A stretch of 64,000 nt of DNA from Intrasporangium calvum (lineage in GTDB: Bacteria > Actinomycetota > Actinomycetes > Actinomycetales > Dermatophilaceae), in assembly GCF_028446585.1 (NCBI RefSeq), contig NZ_JAPFQL010000005.1, forward strand, positions 1 through 64,000, written 5' to 3'. Positions 51,368-63,988 of the stretch are shown here, in pieces (the stretch's first letter is position 1; each line of letters begins with the position of its first letter). The notes under the pieces were generated by a model. That model had not been told where the DNA came from and searched no databases. It saw only the letters and a list, made by a program, of their open reading frames with translations. Made by a program: the position numbers and the translations under genes.

Positions 51368-53158
51368 ATGACCCGAGCAAACCGACCTTTCGAGGATGCG
51401 CTGCATCCCGCCCTGGAACCCCCACCCGTCCGCCGCCACGGCGAGGCCCCGTCAAGCATCGACCGCATCGTCTTCGGCGTCGCGGCCGCCGTGGCCATCG
51501 GCTTCGTGCTGTGGGGCGCCCTGTCGACAGAGACGCTGAGCGACTCCGCTGCCGTCGGTCTCGACTTCGTCGTCCACAACACCGGCTGGCTCTTCTCCCT
51601 CGTCGCCTCCGGCTTCGTCGTCTTCGTCATCTGGCTGGCGGCGAGCCGGTTCGGCAACATCCCGCTCGGTGGGGACGGCGAGGAGCCGGAGTTCCGCACC
51701 TCCTCGTGGGTCGCCATGATGTTCTCCGCGGGCATGGGCATCGGCCTGATGTTCTACGGCGTGACCGAGCCGGTGAGCCACCTCGTGTCCCCACCACCGG
51801 GCACGGTCGCCGCCGACAGCCCGCAAGCCGTCAAGACCGCGATGGCCACGACGATGTTCCACTGGTCGCTGCACCCGTGGGCCATCTACGCCGTCGTCGG
51901 CCTCGCCATCGCCTATGGCGTCTTCCGCAAGGGTCGCTCGCTGCTCATCAGCTCCGCCTTTGCGCCGATCTTCGGTGAGCGCCGCGCGAACGGGCCGGCG
52001 GGCAAGGTGATCGACATCTTCGCGATCTTCGCGACGCTCTTCGGCTCTGCCACCTCGCTGGGCCTCGGCGCGCTGCAGATCGGCTCCGGGCTCGAGATCG
52101 TCGCAGGCGTCGGCCCGGTCGGCAACGGCCTGCTCATCGGCATCATCGTCGTGCTGACGATCGCCTTCGTCCTCTCGGCGGTGTCCGGCGTCGCCAAGGG
52201 CATCCAGTGGCTGTCGAACATCAACATGGTGCTCGCACTCGGGCTCGCCCTCTTCGTCTTCGTCGTCGGGCCGACGGTCTTCATCCTCAACCTCGTCCCC
52301 ACGACGATCGGCTCCTACGTCCAGGACCTCGCGATGATGTCGGCCCGGACCGACGCCGCGGGTGGCTCCGGCATGCAGGAGTGGCTGGCCGGCTGGACGA
52401 TCTTCTACTGGGCGTGGTGGGTCAGCTGGACGCCGTTCGTCGGGATGTTCATCGCGCGCATCTCGCGGGGACGCACGATCCGCCAGTTCGTGTCGGGCGT
52501 ACTGCTCGTTCCCTCCGTGGTGTCACTCATCTGGTTCGCCATCTTCGGTGGTGCCGGAATCGCTCAGCAGCGCAATGGCATCGACATCGCGGGGCAGTCC
52601 TCCTCGGAGGGGACGCTCTTCGCGATGCTCGGCAACCTGCCCTGGCCGACCTTCACCGCGATCGTCGTCATGGTCCTCGTCGCGATCTTCTTCGTCTCGG
52701 GCGCGGACGCGGCCTCCGTCGTCATGGGCACCCTCTCCGAGCGCGGAACGCTGCGTCCCTCGCGGTCGACGGTGATCTTCTGGGGTGCAGCCACCGGCGC
52801 CGTGGCCGCCGTGATGCTCGTCCTGGGCGGGGCGGACGCGCTGTCCGGGCTCCAGAACGTCACCATCGTCGCGGCGCTGCCCTTCGTCGTGATCATGGTC
52901 GGCCTGGCCGTGGCCCTGGTGAAGGACCTGGCCCGCGACCCGCAGGTCGTACGGCGCCAGTACGCGGTCGCCGCCATCGAGCACGCCGTGGTGGCCGGCG
53001 TCAGCGAGCACGGGGACGACTTCGCCCTCACCGTCCAGGAGACGCCTCCGGGGGAGGGGGTCGGCGAGCTCGTGCCCACCGAGCCGGTGGCTGCCGAGGA
53101 GGTCGTGGCGGAGGTGCCCGACCTGGAGAGTCGCGACCCGGCAACCGCGGGAGTCTGA
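51368..53158 (+). CDS. BCCT-family osmolyte transporter
   Basis: A 596-residue betaine/choline/carnitine-type transporter with about twelve helices (first near residue 35). The family motif GMGIGLMFYGVTEP is near 120, and WTIFYWAWWVSWTPFVGMFIARISRGRTIRQ near 350 includes the tryptophan box of the substrate site. The polar C-terminal tail of about 80 residues, rich in Glu, resembles the osmosensing tails of BetP-like proteins. It imports compatible solutes, probably under osmotic stress. Confidence 0.93.
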   Translation: MTRANRPFEDALHPALEPPPVRRHGEAPSSIDRIVFGVAAAVAIGFVLWGALSTETLSDSAAVGLDFVVHNTGWLFSLVASGFVVFVIWLAASRFGNIPLGGDGEEPEFRTSSWVAMMFSAGMGIGLMFYGVTEPVSHLVSPPPGTVAADSPQAVKTAMATTMFHWSLHPWAIYAVVGLAIAYGVFRKGRSLLISSAFAPIFGERRANGPAGKVIDIFAIFATLFGSATSLGLGALQIGSGLEIVAGVGPVGNGLLIGIIVVLTIAFVLSAVSGVAKGIQWLSNINMVLALGLALFVFVVGPTVFILNLVPTTIGSYVQDLAMMSARTDAAGGSGMQEWLAGWTIFYWAWWVSWTPFVGMFIARISRGRTIRQFVSGVLLVPSVVSLIWFAIFGGAGIAQQRNGIDIAGQSSSEGTLFAMLGNLPWPTFTAIVVMVLVAIFFVSGADAASVVMGTLSERGTLRPSRSTVIFWGAATGAVAAVMLVLGGADALSGLQNVTIVAALPFVVIMVGLAVALVKDLARDPQVVRRQYAVAAIEHAVVAGVSEHGDDFALTVQETPPGEGVGELVPTEPVAAEEVVAEVPDLESRDPATAGV

Positions 53159-53201
53159 TCGCCACCGCCGGGTGGCGACGGTGCTCCGTCGTGGGTCAAC
53201 T

Positions 53202-53237
53202 CGATCTGGCCGCCCCGCTTCCGGGGCGGCCAGATCG
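53202..53237 (+). terminator. 16-bp hairpin after the BCCT gene
   Basis: Arms 53202-53217 and 53222-53237 are perfect complements around CTTC, followed by CTTTCT. It is a clear intrinsic terminator. Confidence 0.85.
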
Positions 53238-53261
53238 CTTTCTCGGACCTACGCTGGACTG

Positions 53262-53909
53262 ATGGACAGCCTCACGACAGAGCAGATCCTCGACGCCCAC
53301 CTTGACGACTGGCGCAAGCTGGCCCAAGCCCTCCACGCCCGCTACCTCACGGGAGACTTCGCCGCCGGACTGCGGTTCGTGACCGCGGTCGGGGCCGCCG
53401 CCGAGGGCGCCAACCACCATCCCGATGTGACCCTGACCTACCCCCACGTCGACCTCAAGCTGATCAGCCACGACGCGGGTGCGCTGACGCAGCGCGACGT
53501 CGACCTGGCTCGACGCATCAGCGAGATTGCCAGGGAGCAGGGGGTCGCGGCGGACCCGCACGCCGTGGCCGAGATCGAGCTCGCCCTGGACACGGCCGAT
53601 CTCGCCGCGGTGGGCCCGTTCTGGGCGGCCCTGCTGACGGGGAGCACGGACGCGCTGCACGGCTCGGACGTCGTGGACCCCAAGGGCCGGCTGCCGCTGC
53701 TGTGGTTCCAGGACACCGACCATCACCGGACGCCGCGCCAGCGCTTCCACGTCGACCTCTGGCTGCCGCACGACATCGCTGAGTCGCGGATCGCTGCTGC
53801 CGTTGCGGCAGGCGGGACGGTCGTGGACAACGACAACGCGCCGTCGTTCGTCGTGCTGGCCGACCCAGAGGGCAACCGGTCCTGCGTCTGCACCTGCCTC
53901 GACCGCTGA
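53262..53909 (+). CDS. Pterin-4a-carbinolamine dehydratase fused to a VOC domain
   Basis: A 215-residue fusion. Residues 1-95 match the pterin dehydratase family: ANHHPDVTLTYPHVDLKLIS and DAGALTQRDVDLARRI carry the active-site HH and second His. Residues 105-212 are a glyoxalase-like VOC domain (FHVDLWLPHDIAESRI, VLADPEGNRSCVC). The combination occurs in actinobacterial proteins without a known role. Without an aromatic amino acid hydroxylase nearby, pterin recycling is not assured. Confidence 0.78.
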   Translation: MDSLTTEQILDAHLDDWRKLAQALHARYLTGDFAAGLRFVTAVGAAAEGANHHPDVTLTYPHVDLKLISHDAGALTQRDVDLARRISEIAREQGVAADPHAVAEIELALDTADLAAVGPFWAALLTGSTDALHGSDVVDPKGRLPLLWFQDTDHHRTPRQRFHVDLWLPHDIAESRIAAAVAAGGTVVDNDNAPSFVVLADPEGNRSCVCTCLDR

Positions 53910-53973
53910 CCCGGGGCGCTACCGGCCGGCGGGGACGGCTTAACCGCGCCGGCCAGTGGCGGCACCCGGACGG

Positions 53974-54010
53974 CGAGGGCCCCGACCTCGAGGTGAGGTC
54001 GGGGCCCTCG
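53974..54010. terminator. 16-bp bidirectional hairpin
   Basis: Arms 53974-53989 and 53995-54010 are perfect complements with a 5-base loop, between the convergent pterin-VOC and hsp20 genes. Confidence 0.8.
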
Positions 54011-54023
54011 TGGCCGCTGGGGA

Positions 54024-54455
54024 TCAGCTGGCCTGGCTCTCGATCGCGGTCTTCTTGTCGTCGCTGTGTGACACCGAGATCTTGCGTGGCTTGGCCTCCT
54101 CGGCGACAGGGATCGTCAGGGTGAGGACGCCGTTGCGGTAGTCCGCCTGGATGTCGTCGAGCGCGAGCCCGCGCCCGAGCGAGAGCTGCCGGGCAAACGT
54201 GCCGGTGGGGCGCTCGTGGGACAGCCAGCGGACGTCGTCGAGGTTCTCACGCAGTCGCTCGGCGCGGACGGTGAGCGTGCGGTCCTCGACGTCGATGTCG
54301 ATCGAACCGGGGTCGACGCCCGGAAGGTCGATCTGGGCGATGAAGGTCTCACCGCGGCGGTAGAGGTCCATCGGCATCGGGCTTGCCGTGGTCGTGCGGA
54401 AACCCTCGCCGAAGAGTCGGTCCATCTCCCGGAACGGGTCGAAGGTCCTGGTCAT
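54024..54455 (-). CDS. Hsp20-family small heat shock protein
   Basis: A 143-residue alpha-crystallin-type holdase chaperone. The N-terminus FDPFREMDRLFGEGF is typical of bacterial Hsp20, the crystallin domain spans about 40-128, with GVLTLTIPVAEEAKPRKI at its end. ATG 54455 has GAGGAG 8 bases before it; a GTG nine bases upstream is too close to that site. A HAIR element upstream indicates control by HspR. Confidence 0.92.
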   Translation of the reverse strand: MTRTFDPFREMDRLFGEGFRTTTASPMPMDLYRRGETFIAQIDLPGVDPGSIDIDVEDRTLTVRAERLRENLDDVRWLSHERPTGTFARQLSLGRGLALDDIQADYRNGVLTLTIPVAEEAKPRKISVSHSDDKKTAIESQAS

Positions 54456-54518
54456 GACAGTCACTCCTCAGTTGAACTCGAACAGCTGCTCGGCCCCGAG
54501 CCGGGCAGACGCACCTTT

Positions 54519-54539
54519 CTTGAGTGGTAACGACTCAAC
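54519..54539. promoter_or_regulatory. HAIR element (HspR operator) upstream of hsp20
   Basis: CTTGAGT, seven bases, ACTCAAC matches the HspR-associated inverted repeat (CTTGAGT-N7-ACTCAAG) at 13 of 14 positions, 64 bases before the hsp20 start. Confidence 0.82.
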
Positions 54540-54594
54540 TTTGCCCCGCATTCCCGACCCAGTCAAGACCGGCCCAGCGCCGGCCCAGCGCAGG

Positions 54595-56115
54595 TCAGGT
54601 GAACTGCGTCACGAGCTCCGGGGCCAGCTCACGGAGCAGCTCGTCGGCGCGCTCCGGCGTCAGGTCGAGGAGGTCGTAGTGCTGGCGCCCCGCAGCGGTC
54701 GTCGCCGTGAGGGTGACGACTCCCGCTCGCCGCTGGAACCAGGACTGCCGGAGCTTCCACCCGATCACGCCGCTGCGCGCGAGCACGACCCGTCGGCGGT
54801 CGAGCGACCCGCTGCGCGCGACGAGGTGGCGGCCGGTCACCAGGTGCCCGAGGCCGCGATAGCGGTCCCGTCCGAGCAGCCATCCGCCTCCCACCAGGGG
54901 CAGCGCCCCCACCAGCCACCAGAGGGGCCAGTCACCCACATCCCAGCCAACCGCCAGAGCGACGACGAGGGCGGCGGGGGGTGTGACCGCACGGGTGAGC
55001 CGTCGACGGCGGGCAGCCGGCCCGTGGTCAGTCACGGTCCCCCCGACGGCCACAGGGTCCCCCAGCACCGCCGCCGCAACGCCCTCGACCACGGAGGCCG
55101 GAGCGGGCGGTGACAGCCAGTCGGAACCACCGCCGGCCTCGCCCTGCAGGCCCGTGCTGACTGCCTTGAGCCGGCGCCCGCCGGCCAGCCGCAACCCGAG
55201 TGGCTCACCCAGCTCGACGCCGCGGACGCGAGTGTGGTCGATCCCGACCTCCCGGCTCGTGAGGAGACCGCGCCGGGTGTGGAGGCTGCCGGTGTGGTTG
55301 CGGCTCAGGCGGAAGCCCCAGAACGACAGGATGTAGGCGCCGACCGCGAGGAGGGAGACGAGCACGAGCAGCCCCACGACACTGGGCAGCCACCCCTGCT
55401 CCTCGAGCCACCTGGCGCTGGACTCGTAGTAGTCACCCTGCTCCGAGAACCGCCCGATCCCTTGGCTGACGAACCCGAGAACGGCCGCAGCGGTCCCGAT
55501 CCCGGTCATCGTGAACGGCGCGAACCGCAGCCAGGACGGGTGGAGCCGCAGCAGCTCCTCCTCGGCGCCGACCTCGTCGACCTCCGAGGCGGGCGCACCC
55601 ACGTCGAGGGCCGGGCCGGTCGGCGGCGGCAGTGCGGCCAGTGCGGGGTCGACGGTCCGGAGCCGGTCCAGCAGCTGGGCCCGCAGGCGGCGTCCCTCGT
55701 CGATGCCGAGCGAGTCGAGGACGAGCCGGTCCTTGCCGGCGCTGCCGGTCGAGATCTCGACCTTCGCCAGCCCGAGCGCCCGGTGGTGCAGCTGGGCGGT
55801 CAGGTCCACGGTGCGGACCTTGTCCAGCCGGGCCGTGCGCGACTGTTTGTGGAGCAGACCGTGTCTCAGCTCGATCTGGTCGCCCGTGATCCGGTAGCGG
55901 GTCGTCACCCAGCGCAGCAGGCCGAAGGCGACCACCACGGGCAGGGCGAGCAGCTCCCAGCGGTCGGAGTCGTCGGCGCCGATGCGCGCGACGAAGAGCG
56001 CGAGGATGGCCGGGAGGGCCTGGAGCAGCGACTGGAAGGGGTGGATGAGCAGCATCCGCTTGTCCAGGCGACGCCACTCCGTCTCGCCGACGACCTCACC
56101 GGGCGGATCGCTCAC
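54595..56115 (-). CDS. PH-domain membrane protein (YdbT-like)
   Basis: A 506-residue protein with three bacterial PH (DUF304) domains separated by pairs of membrane helices (about 40-75, 195-260, 375-410). RYRITGDQIELRHGLL near 74 and SRNHTGSLHTRRGLLTSREVGIDHTRV near 265 show the repeated domain start. GTG 56115 overlaps the stop of the previous gene (GTGA). YdbS/YdbT pairs occur in many bacteria with no settled role; in Bacillus they affect resistance to certain antimicrobials. Confidence 0.82.
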   Translation of the reverse strand: MSDPPGEVVGETEWRRLDKRMLLIHPFQSLLQALPAILALFVARIGADDSDRWELLALPVVVAFGLLRWVTTRYRITGDQIELRHGLLHKQSRTARLDKVRTVDLTAQLHHRALGLAKVEISTGSAGKDRLVLDSLGIDEGRRLRAQLLDRLRTVDPALAALPPPTGPALDVGAPASEVDEVGAEEELLRLHPSWLRFAPFTMTGIGTAAAVLGFVSQGIGRFSEQGDYYESSARWLEEQGWLPSVVGLLVLVSLLAVGAYILSFWGFRLSRNHTGSLHTRRGLLTSREVGIDHTRVRGVELGEPLGLRLAGGRRLKAVSTGLQGEAGGGSDWLSPPAPASVVEGVAAAVLGDPVAVGGTVTDHGPAARRRRLTRAVTPPAALVVALAVGWDVGDWPLWWLVGALPLVGGGWLLGRDRYRGLGHLVTGRHLVARSGSLDRRRVVLARSGVIGWKLRQSWFQRRAGVVTLTATTAAGRQHYDLLDLTPERADELLRELAPELVTQFT

Positions 56116-56597
56116 GTGGCGTCGCCCTTCTCCGCCACGGCAGCGCTCGTGAGGGTGTCGACGAGCTCACGGGCGACACCGACCTCCAGCCCGACGATCT
56201 CCAGGGCGCCGGCAGCGGAAGCGGTCGTGACGGTGACGGTGGCCAGCCCGAACAGCTGGGCCAGCGGCCCGCGCTCGAGGTCGACCGTCTGCACCCGGGA
56301 GAGGGGCGCGATCCGGCGCTCCTGGTTGAACCACCCCGTCTGCGTGTAGATCGCGTGCGGCGTTGCCTCCCAACGGTGGACGCGGTAGCGCCAGCGCGGC
56401 ATCCCGATCGCGTAGGCCGCGGACAGCAGCAGCCAGAGCGCGCCCACGACCACGTGCAGCGTGCGGTCCGGTGCGTCGTCGAGGAACCACCAGCCCAGCT
56501 GCGCGGCACCGAGGAAGAGCGCACCGAGAACCGCCTCGACGGTCCACATCCGGATGGCTCTCGGGGACACCAGATGGGCGGGCTCACGCAGCTGCAC
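56112..56597 (-). CDS. PH-domain membrane protein (YdbS-like)
   Basis: A 161-residue protein with two membrane helices (about 17-40 and 45-65) and one bacterial PH domain (about 70-150; YRVHRWEATPHAIYTQTG, RIAPLSRVQTVDLERG). It starts at GTG 56597 and is the first gene of the coupled pair. Confidence 0.82.
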   Translation of the reverse strand: MQLREPAHLVSPRAIRMWTVEAVLGALFLGAAQLGWWFLDDAPDRTLHVVVGALWLLLSAAYAIGMPRWRYRVHRWEATPHAIYTQTGWFNQERRIAPLSRVQTVDLERGPLAQLFGLATVTVTTASAAGALEIVGLEVGVARELVDTLTSAAVAEKGDAT

Positions 56598-56635
56598 GTG
56601 ACCACCGTTTCACACGTCGCTGACGTCCCCCAGGT

Positions 56636-56659
56636 CGTATGCCGCTGAGCTCGCTCGCG
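56636..56659 (-). repeat. AGCGGCATAC-family repeat in a divergent promoter region
   Basis: CGTATGCCGCTGAGCTCGCT..., between the PH pair and the LLM gene. It offers a false ATG (56639) for the LLM protein. Confidence 0.8.
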
Positions 56660-56713
56660 CGAGCCCGCCCGGTCCTGCTCCTCCCGCTCCTGCGCTTCGC
56701 CTACCGTGGGTCC

Positions 56714-57742
56714 ATGAGCCTCGAACTCGGCCTCGACACCTTCGGCGACATCGCGAACGGCCCGGACGGGCAGCCGCTCCACCCGGCCGTGGTCATCCGG
56801 GAGGTGCTGGCCGAGGGGGAGCTGGCGGACCAGCTCGGCCTGGACTTCTTCGGCGTCGGCGAGCACCACCGCAAGGACTACGCGGTCTCCGCGCCCGACA
56901 CGGTCCTGGCGGCGCTCGCCGCCCGGACCGAGCGGATCCGCCTCGGCACGTCGGTGACCGTCCTGTCGTCCGACGACCCGATCCGCGTCTTCCAGCGGTT
57001 CTCGACGGTGGACGCGGTCTCCCGGGGAAGGGCCGAGATCACCGTCGGGCGAGGCTCGTTCATCGAGTCGTTCCCCCTCTTCGGCCTTGACCTCTCCGAG
57101 TACGAGACGCTCTTCGACGAGAAGCTGAGCCTGCTGGCGGCGGTCGTCGCCGAGCAGCCGGTGAAGTGGCAGGGCTCGATCCGGCCGCCTGTCGACGTCG
57201 AGTTCGTCCAACCCGCAACGGAGTCCGGACACCTTCCGGTCTGGGTCGGGGTCGGCGGCACGCCGCAGTCCGTGGTCCGTGCGGCGCACTACGGCTTCCC
57301 CGTCGTCATCGCCATCATCGGTGGGTCGGCCCGCCAGTTCGCGCCTCTGGCCGACCTCTACCGGCGCGCTCTCGACGAGATGGGCAAGGAGCCCCGGCCG
57401 ATCGGCGTCCACTCGCCGGGATACCTGGCAGCGACGGACGAGCAGGCCCTGGAGGAGTTCCTGCCGCATCAGGTCGCCTACATGAACAAGCTCGGACGCG
57501 AGCGGCGTTGGGCGCCGATGACGCTCGACCAGGCCAAGCAGCAGCTCGGGCCCGACGGCGCGGTCTACTGCGGTTCGCCGGAGACGGTGGCCCAGAAGAT
57601 CGCCGACACGATGAGGACTCTCGGCGCGACGCGTTTCCAGCTGAAGTACTCCGTCGGCACCCTGCCGCACGACCTGCGCCTGGAGAGCATCCGGCTCTAC
57701 GCGACCGAGGTGGCACCGCGGGTGCGTGAGCTGCTCGCGTGA
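56714..57742 (+). CDS. LLM-class flavin-dependent oxidoreductase
   Basis: A 342-residue bacterial luciferase-like protein. LELGLDTFGD opens the TIM barrel; FFGVGEHH near 52, LGTSVTVLSSDDP near 87 and VGRGSFIES near 119 are typical of the MsnO8/alkanal-type group. ATG 56714 is chosen over the repeat-borne ATG upstream. Its stop overlaps the start of the glycosyltransferase gene (GTGA). FMN or F420 use cannot be told apart here. Confidence 0.87.
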   Translation: MSLELGLDTFGDIANGPDGQPLHPAVVIREVLAEGELADQLGLDFFGVGEHHRKDYAVSAPDTVLAALAARTERIRLGTSVTVLSSDDPIRVFQRFSTVDAVSRGRAEITVGRGSFIESFPLFGLDLSEYETLFDEKLSLLAAVVAEQPVKWQGSIRPPVDVEFVQPATESGHLPVWVGVGGTPQSVVRAAHYGFPVVIAIIGGSARQFAPLADLYRRALDEMGKEPRPIGVHSPGYLAATDEQALEEFLPHQVAYMNKLGRERRWAPMTLDQAKQQLGPDGAVYCGSPETVAQKIADTMRTLGATRFQLKYSVGTLPHDLRLESIRLYATEVAPRVRELLA

Positions 57743-59009
57743 GGATCCTGCTCCTCGCGATGGGGTCGCGGGGCGACGTCCAGCCGATGCTCGCGCTGGG
57801 CGACCGCCTCCGTCGTGAGGGGCTGGCGGTGGCCGTCGCCGCCGGCGCCGACTTCGGACCCTTCGTCGAGGAGCAGGGCCTCGACTTCGAGCCGCTCTCC
57901 TTCGAGGTGATGGAGGGGTCCGGAGCGAGCTCGGCCAGAAGTGGCTCGGAGGGACGAGCACCAACCCCCGACGCGAGGCTCGTCTCATGCGCCAGGTCGT
58001 GCGGCACATCGCCGAGGCCCTCGCAGGCGACCTGATGCGCCTCTCCGAGCGGGCGGACGCCTTCGTCTCCGGGCCGCTGACCTTCGACGCGATGGAGGTC
58101 CTCGCCGCCCGCGCGGACAAGCACCACGTCTTCGCCATGTTCCAGCCGACCTGGCCCACGGCCCAGGGTGCGTCGGCCGCCTTCGCGCTGCGTCCCAGGT
58201 CGACCTCGGGGCTCAACCGGGCCTGGGGCTGGGCCGCTGCCTACGCGGCGTGGGACGTCGTGCGCTCCACCGGCGATGTCGTCCGGCGCCGGATCGGGAG
58301 CGGACGCGGCTCGTTCCGGCAGTACGTCACGGCGGCCAAGCAGGTGCCCACCGTGCTGGCCGTCAGCCCCCGCGTGGTGCCCCCCGCCGCCGAGTGGGGC
58401 GCCAACGTGACACAGACCGGCTTCTGGTTCGTGGAGCGGACCGAGCCGTGGCAGCCGCCGGACGAGGTTCGGGCTTTCCTCGCGGACGGCCCTCCGCCGG
58501 TCTACCTCGGACTCGGCTCGATGGCCACCGCGGACCCCGCGGGCGTCGTGCACGCGTTCACCACGGCCCTGGACCGGCTCGGTCTGCGTGGGGTGCTCAG
58601 CGCCGGCTGGGCGGGCCTGCGCGCCGAGGACCTCCCGGCCACGGTGCTCGCTCTCGACGGCGCCCCGCATGACGCGCTCTTCCCGCAGATGTCGATCGTC
58701 ATCCACCATGGCGGAGCGGGGACCACTGCCGCAGCCTTGCGCGCCGGTGTGCCGCAGGTCGTCGTCCCGCACATCGCGGACCAGCCCTACTGGGGCCGTC
58801 GTGTCCACGAGCTCGGTGTCGGAGCGGCCCCGATCCACCGCAAGCACCTGACCGCCGACCGGCTGGCCGCGGCCAGCACCGAAGCTGCCCGGCCGGAGGT
58901 CGTCCGCGCGGCGACCGCGCTCGGCGAGCAGGTCCGCGGCGAGGACGGCGTCGGGATGGCCACCGCCGCGATCCTGGCGGTTATCGAGAAGCCGGCTCAC
59001 CCGAGGTGA
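57739..59009 (+). pseudogene. UGT-type glycosyltransferase with a frameshift
   Basis: A GT-B glycosyltransferase (about 424 residues if repaired). The start RILLLAMGSRGDVQPMLALG and the C-terminal PHDALFPQMS and IHHGGAGTTAAALRAGVPQ donor-site motif are characteristic of the macrolide/sterol transferase group. The first frame continues to 58035 but loses sense after about 57915; the correct continuation is in the frame ending at 59009. Adding one G to the GGGG run at 57915-57918 would restore MEGVRSELGQKWLGG and a continuous protein. It may be a real mutation or a sequencing error. Confidence 0.82.
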
Positions 59010-59085
59010 GAGCCTCCCCGGTCCTCGGCCGGAGAACGCTGGGCGGCCAGGGTGGCACCGATGGCCCATGCAGTGACGCCGTCGG

Positions 59086-62670
<3,585 letters not shown>

Positions 62671-62677
62671 CGCCGGC

Positions 62678-62694
62678 CGTATGCCGCTGGGCTC
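62678..62694 (-). repeat. AGCGGCATAC-family repeat between convergent genes
   Basis: CGTATGCCGCTGGGCTC, eight bases after the monooxygenase stop. Confidence 0.8.
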
Positions 62695-62710
62695 GCCCCC
62701 GCGCGCCGGC

Positions 62711-63988
62711 TCAGTCCGCGAGCCGCAGGGTCTCAGCCACCGCCCCGGCCCCGACGAGCTCGCGCAACCGGGTGACCACCCGCTCGTGGACGGTCCACGG
62801 GCTGACGGTGTTGACGTAGATCTTCGTCCCGCCCTCGAAGCCGGCCAGCGTCGAGATCCGCCACTTGAGCACGGCCCGCAGCGGCATCGGCAGGTCGACC
62901 GACGGAGGCCGGTGGTGCCACTCCTCGTTGCTCGGCACCTCGACACCGGTCGCGGCGTGGCAGGCATGCAGCAGGTCGGCGAAGTCCGCGACCTCGTCCG
63001 GTGTCAGCTCCCACGGGCACCGGTCCGTGACGAGCGAGTGCACCTCGAGCGACGGGAAGCGGTGCCCGATCCCCACGAAGGCCACCGCGCTGGGAGTGCG
63101 GGCGACCAGGAGACCGCGCTCAGCGGCATACCGCCATCCCCAGCGTTCGTAGAGGTCGGGCTGCTCGGACACGTGCTCGGCCTGGCGCTCGAGGTCTGCG
63201 CCGAGCTCGTCGATGGCGACGACCTGCTTGTGGAGGTGGTCGAAGGAGGCCCCGGCGGGCTGGAGCCAGTTCTGGAAGACGCTGACGTAGCGGGCGTGCT
63301 CGTTGTCGCGATAGACGCCGTGCATCGCGTCGATGGAGAACCCGACGTACTCCCGGTGCTCCTCGGGGGTGAGGCGCCCGGACCCGCGCAGCCGTGAGTC
63401 GTCCGTCGCGCCCTCCTCGAAGTGCCGGCGCGCGACGACGAGGAGGTGGTTGCCGGCGAAGAGGCCGCTCGCCTCACGATCGACCTCCGCTTCGGTGAGC
63501 GGCTCGTCGAGGGAGCCGCCGTCGGAGCGGGCCGCCACCCGGATCCGGGCGAGCCGCTCGACGTGCTCGCGACCCGCCGGCGTCGACAGGTAGTGCTCGC
63601 GTCGGGCCGTCATCTCCGCGGTCGGCTCCCAGCCGTGCGTCAGGTGCCAGTAGTCGTAGGAGAGGATCTCGAAGAGGTTGGGCACGAGCCGGAACTCAGC
63701 CGGCGACGCGGCCACCTCCTCCGCGGCCAGCCCGCGGACCTCGCGCCAGCCGTCGGCTGCCGCCGCGTCCCGCACGCGGCGGGCGATCTCCGGCGTCGTC
63801 TCGAGCACCCGCTCGGGGCAGAACGCACAGATCCGGTCGGCATCGGCGGGGTCGATCGGCAGTGGCGGCCGGGCAGCGCGTTCGATGGGGCGGCGTCCCC
63901 GGCCCGGCAGGGTCCACACCTTCGTGCCGGTGAAGGGGTTGACCTGCTTGATGGTGCCGTCGGGCAGTGTCGTCAGGGGATCGAGCAC
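62711..63988 (-). CDS. DUF4921/galactose-1-phosphate uridylyltransferase-like protein
   Basis: A 425-residue protein of the GalT-related HIT superfamily. The start TLPDGTIKQVNPFTGTKVW fits the family, CAFCPE near 55 is a half zinc site, and FDHLHKQVVAID near 250 carries the HIT-like histidines. It may transfer or cleave nucleotides on a sugar or other phosphate; true GalT activity is doubtful because the usual HPH triad is HLH here. GTG 63988 is a plausible start, but the frame stays open to the window edge. Confidence 0.75.
   Translation of the reverse strand: MLDPLTTLPDGTIKQVNPFTGTKVWTLPGRGRRPIERAARPPLPIDPADADRICAFCPERVLETTPEIARRVRDAAAADGWREVRGLAAEEVAASPAEFRLVPNLFEILSYDYWHLTHGWEPTAEMTARREHYLSTPAGREHVERLARIRVAARSDGGSLDEPLTEAEVDREASGLFAGNHLLVVARRHFEEGATDDSRLRGSGRLTPEEHREYVGFSIDAMHGVYRDNEHARYVSVFQNWLQPAGASFDHLHKQVVAIDELGADLERQAEHVSEQPDLYERWGWRYAAERGLLVARTPSAVAFVGIGHRFPSLEVHSLVTDRCPWELTPDEVADFADLLHACHAATGVEVPSNEEWHHRPPSVDLPMPLRAVLKWRISTLAGFEGGTKIYVNTVSPWTVHERVVTRLRELVGAGAVAETLRLAD
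63118..63133 (+). repeat. AGCGGCATAC core inside the GalT-like gene
   Basis: GCTCAGCGGCATACCG, antisense to RYAAE, where homologues plausibly have a similar sequence. Confidence 0.55.
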
